The notes under the pieces are model-generated. The model was not told the origin of the DNA. It saw nothing but the letters and a program-made list of their open reading frames with translations, and ran no database searches. The position numbers were made by a program, and so were the translations under genes. Of a DNA stretch of 64,000 nt, positions 61,290-64,000 are shown one piece after another. How positions within the stretch are numbered: the stretch's first letter is position 1; each line of letters starts with the position of its first letter. Origin of the DNA: Flavobacterium limi (GTDB lineage Bacteria; Bacteroidota; Bacteroidia; Flavobacteriales; Flavobacteriaceae); the NCBI RefSeq assembly GCF_010645075.1, contig NZ_JAADZV010000001.1:682001-746000 (forward strand). The letters are read 5' to 3'.

Positions 61290-64000
61290 TTAAGAGCTCA
61301 AAATGTAGTCTAAATTAACTTCAATTTCATCATTAATATAACTTTCCTCTAAAAGCGAATCAGATAAAAGCTTTTTGTTTTCCTGCAGTTTGATAATCTT
61401 TTCTTCCACAGTATTTTTAGAAATAAAACGAATTACATTTACTTTATTTAACTGCCCAATTCGATGGGCTCGTCCAACTCCCTGTTTTTCTGCAAAAGGA
61501 TTCCACCATGGATCTAAGAACAAAACATAAGAAGCTTTTGTGATATTCAGTCCAACACCTCCGGCTTTTAGCGAAATAAAAAACAACAGCGGATTTTCTT
61601 TTTCCTGAAACAATTTTACCTGCTGTTCTCTTTTGGGTGCGGGAGTTTCACCGGTAATTTCACAAAATGATATTTTGTTTTCTTTGCACCAATCGGTATA
61701 AAAATTCAAATTGGTAACAAACGAACTAAAAATGATAACTTTTTGTTTTGCTTTTACTAAATTATCCAGATAATTCGTAACAACAATATATTTTCCTGAA
61801 TCAATTTCAGAGTCCTGATCGATCATTTTCGGATGATTACTCAACTGCCTTAACTTCATTAAAGTATTGATAATACTAATTTTGTCCGGACTTGAACCAT
61901 CGGTTTTAAGAAGGAAGTTACGGGCTTTAGATTTTTCTTTCTCGTATAATTTTTCCTGTTCAGGGTCCATGTCGCAGTAATAAATCTGCTCGGTCAATTC
62001 CGGCAAATCTTTTAAAACCTGTTCTTTGGTTCTTCGTAAAATATAAGGCTGGATGAGGTTTTTTAATTCGGTTAAAATATTTTCATCCTGCTTTTTCTCA
62101 ATCGGAATTTTAAAATTTTCTGCGAAAAAACTGTAGCTTCCCAGGATTTCCGGATTTATAAATTCCATTTGTGACCATAAGTCGTCGAGCGAATTTTCGA
62201 TTGGAGTACCGCTTAAAGCGATTTTGTGAACCGTATTTATTCTGTTGATTGCTTTAAAAATTTTGGAATTTTTGTTTTTGATGTATTGACTTTCGTCCAA
62301 AATCAAATAACGGAAATCGTATTTTTCTAAAATTGAAATATCACGATGAACAATGCTGTAACTGGTAAAAATCAAATCGGTTGAATTTATCCTGCCGGCT
62401 AATAATTTTCGGTCATTACCCACGTATTGCATTTTCGAAAAATGAGGCGTGAACTTTCCGGCTTCATTAAACCAGTTAAAAACCAATGAAGAAGGAAGAA
62501 CAATCAAAGCTTTTAGCGGTTCTCTTTCGACTGTCGTTTCGTTTGCAAACAAATCAAAATTGGTGGTTTTGGTTGTAAATCCTAACTGTTCGTGTACAGC
62601 AACAAGGACGGCCAAAGTCTGCAGCGTTTTTCCAAGCCCCATATCATCCGCCAGACAAGCCCCCAGATTCGAGTTGAAATGCCCCAAAAGCCATTTAACA
62701 CCATCAATTTGGTACTGTCTTAAAGTTGTTTTTAGCAAATCTGAAGATATGTATTCGGCTTTATGGATTTGGTCCAGATCATTGTCGATTTCTGAAATTC
62801 CGTCTAAAGCCGTAAAATTGCTTTTACGCAAAAGTAATGCTCCATTTTCTGTTTTGGCTAATTTTGCCAAAGAACCATATTTACTGAACCATTCTAACGG
62901 AATTACAAAATAGTTTCCGTCTGGAAGCATAAAAAGTCTTTCCCTGCTTTTTATATTGGGAATAATTTCGCTGAAATTGATTTTATAATTGCCAATTGTA
63001 ATAACTATTTTAATATCAAACCAGTCTGCTTTTGTTTCTTTTGAAATTGAAATTGTATTACTTTCTGTAATAATTTCTTTGTTTTCGAGTTTCAGGTTTT
63101 GAATTGTGAAACCTAAATTTTCAAGCTTTTCTTTATTGTCAATAATTAATTGAATATTGATGTAAGGATCATTGGTTTCTGAATCTGTTTCCAGTCCAAA
63201 CAATTCGTTTTTGATTTTTACTAAACCAATTTCAAGTAATTTTTTGATATATAAAATTTCGACAGCACTTCTTTTAAACTGAATTATTTTGGGCTCATTA
63301 GGAATACTGAAGTCTACAAAAGAATGTGTTTTTTTAGTTTTACCGGCGTCAAATACATAACCATTATAATCGAAATAAAGATTCAGGTAATAGCAATTCT
63401 TGAAGAAATCATAAACAGGCTGAATCGTACTGGAAATAATTTTGTCCCGAACTTCCATTTCAAAACCACTGGCTTCAATGTCAATCTTCTTTGCTATTTC
63501 GGGAATAAAGCCTTTAAAATAATTATCAACCAGCTTTGAGGGTATTTCAATTGATTTTTTCTTTAGAAAAGGAGTCAGTTTTTTAGAATTAAGCTCCTTT
63601 AAGCGTCCTAATTTCTTATTGATAATCAACCAGCCAGGTTCATCCAGCAGCATATCAATACTACAGTTCATAGGTAAAAAAGTAGTTTTGTTCTCTTTTA
63701 AAGAAAGCGTATAGGTTATACCTTCAGGGTGTTTGTCAAATTTTATATGAGGTTCAAATTCAAGTGGTTCAACACTGACCCTGGACCGATAAAAGTCTTT
63801 CTCAACCCCCAGATTCAAAGATAAAGGAAACTGTTCCTTCACGATTAAATCATAAAATGAACTTAAATTGAAGTTTAAATACTGCCGGATTGCAAACTCA
63901 ATTTTAGAATCTTTTTGCAAATCAGCAATAGTTTTAGCCGATTTGATTTTGGCACCGAATTTTTTAAAAATAAATTCAGGTTTTAAAGATTCACAGGCTG
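61290..64000 (-). CDS. SNF2-family DNA-dependent ATPase/helicase, N-terminus cut by window edge
   Basis: The frame stays open to 64000, so the N-terminus is missing; the TTG at 63920 is not a real start. At least 902 residues are visible. The upstream part (SNF2 N-terminal/SWIM-associated region) is variable. The ATPase core has Walker A LADDMGLGKTLQTLAVL, DExx box LILDESQYIKN, SGTPIENSLDDLW and C-terminal GVGRAHRIGQ. It resembles RapA/HepA-like bacterial SWI/SNF proteins. Role in transcription or DNA remodelling. Confidence 0.93.
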   Translation of the reverse strand, partial: ACESLKPEFIFKKFGAKIKSAKTIADLQKDSKIEFAIRQYLNFNLSSFYDLIVKEQFPLSLNLGVEKDFYRSRVSVEPLEFEPHIKFDKHPEGITYTLSLKENKTTFLPMNCSIDMLLDEPGWLIINKKLGRLKELNSKKLTPFLKKKSIEIPSKLVDNYFKGFIPEIAKKIDIEASGFEMEVRDKIISSTIQPVYDFFKNCYYLNLYFDYNGYVFDAGKTKKTHSFVDFSIPNEPKIIQFKRSAVEILYIKKLLEIGLVKIKNELFGLETDSETNDPYINIQLIIDNKEKLENLGFTIQNLKLENKEIITESNTISISKETKADWFDIKIVITIGNYKINFSEIIPNIKSRERLFMLPDGNYFVIPLEWFSKYGSLAKLAKTENGALLLRKSNFTALDGISEIDNDLDQIHKAEYISSDLLKTTLRQYQIDGVKWLLGHFNSNLGACLADDMGLGKTLQTLAVLVAVHEQLGFTTKTTNFDLFANETTVEREPLKALIVLPSSLVFNWFNEAGKFTPHFSKMQYVGNDRKLLAGRINSTDLIFTSYSIVHRDISILEKYDFRYLILDESQYIKNKNSKIFKAINRINTVHKIALSGTPIENSLDDLWSQMEFINPEILGSYSFFAENFKIPIEKKQDENILTELKNLIQPYILRRTKEQVLKDLPELTEQIYYCDMDPEQEKLYEKEKSKARNFLLKTDGSSPDKISIINTLMKLRQLSNHPKMIDQDSEIDSGKYIVVTNYLDNLVKAKQKVIIFSSFVTNLNFYTDWCKENKISFCEITGETPAPKREQQVKLFQEKENPLLFFISLKAGGVGLNITKASYVLFLDPWWNPFAEKQGVGRAHRIGQLNKVNVIRFISKNTVEEKIIKLQENKKLLSDSLLEESYINDEIEVNLDYILSS

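Noticed and set aside
63920..63920. TTG start for the SNF2 helicase
   Set aside because: The frame continues open to the window edge with sensible protein sequence, so the true start is outside.

Overview
The window is a chromosomal segment from a Bacteroidetes bacterium, almost certainly a Flavobacterium. The evidence is the low GC content, promoters of the Bacteroidetes type (TTG, about 19 bases, TAnnTTTG), the near absence of Shine-Dalgarno sequences, a type IX secretion plug protein, and intergenic repeats of a style I associate with this genus. No phage, transposase, integrase or CRISPR array is visible.

Layout. 1-9363: housekeeping and envelope genes (edge-truncated leucine-rich-repeat protein, TrmH-type methyltransferase, DUF1573 protein, MutS, tRNA-Gly and tRNA-Leu, DUF1508 protein, small lipoprotein, Kdo transferase WaaA, DegT-type aminotransferase, META-domain lipoprotein). 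9625-15281: nitrite reductase NirB and NirD, a DUF4202 protein and a NarX-like sensor kinase. 15587-18129: a compact four-gene run with PurT and a Crp-like regulator. 18198-23358: a carboxypeptidase-regulatory-domain protein, pirin, YceI, FabD, a DUF983 protein and an AraC regulator. 23573-39973: the main nitrate block. It holds a rubredoxin/NirA-like protein, a fused molybdenum-FAD-[2Fe-2S] nitrate reductase, an FNR-like regulator with a full set of candidate cluster cysteines, an outer-membrane porin, an NrtA/NrtB/ATPase importer, an orphan second NrtA, NarK and a NarL-type response regulator. Two unrelated genes lie inside it. 40128-53429: U32 peptidase family protein, beta-barrel protein, DUF1593 hydrolase and rhamnogalacturonan lyase with a PA2169-type four-helix protein between them, aspartate aminotransferase, fatty-acid desaturase, RsmG, alkaline phosphatase and PruA. 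53608-59492: the four-gene ligase-associated DNA repair cluster. 59494-64000: ApaG, T9SS plug protein and an edge-truncated SNF2 helicase.

How the genes work together. The nitrate genes form one assimilatory pathway: porin (outer membrane), NrtABC-type transporter and NarK (inner membrane), nitrate to nitrite by the fused reductase, and nitrite to ammonium by NirBD. Two regulatory layers are visible: an FNR-like protein encoded beside the nitrate reductase, and a NarX/NarL-like pair split between 13.5 kb and 39.3 kb.

The best lead is a composite promoter shared by nirB, the nitrate reductase gene and narK. In each, a 5-4-5 inverted repeat A(A/C)GTA-N4-TACTT overlaps the first base of the -7 box at the same spacing. 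The porin promoter has a related site 4 bases further upstream. The FNR-like protein keeps the two recognition-helix residues known to read the central G of FNR sites, and this operator keeps that G. A second independent lead is an operator CTTAATCTAnnTTAAG placed identically in front of the pirin and YceI genes.
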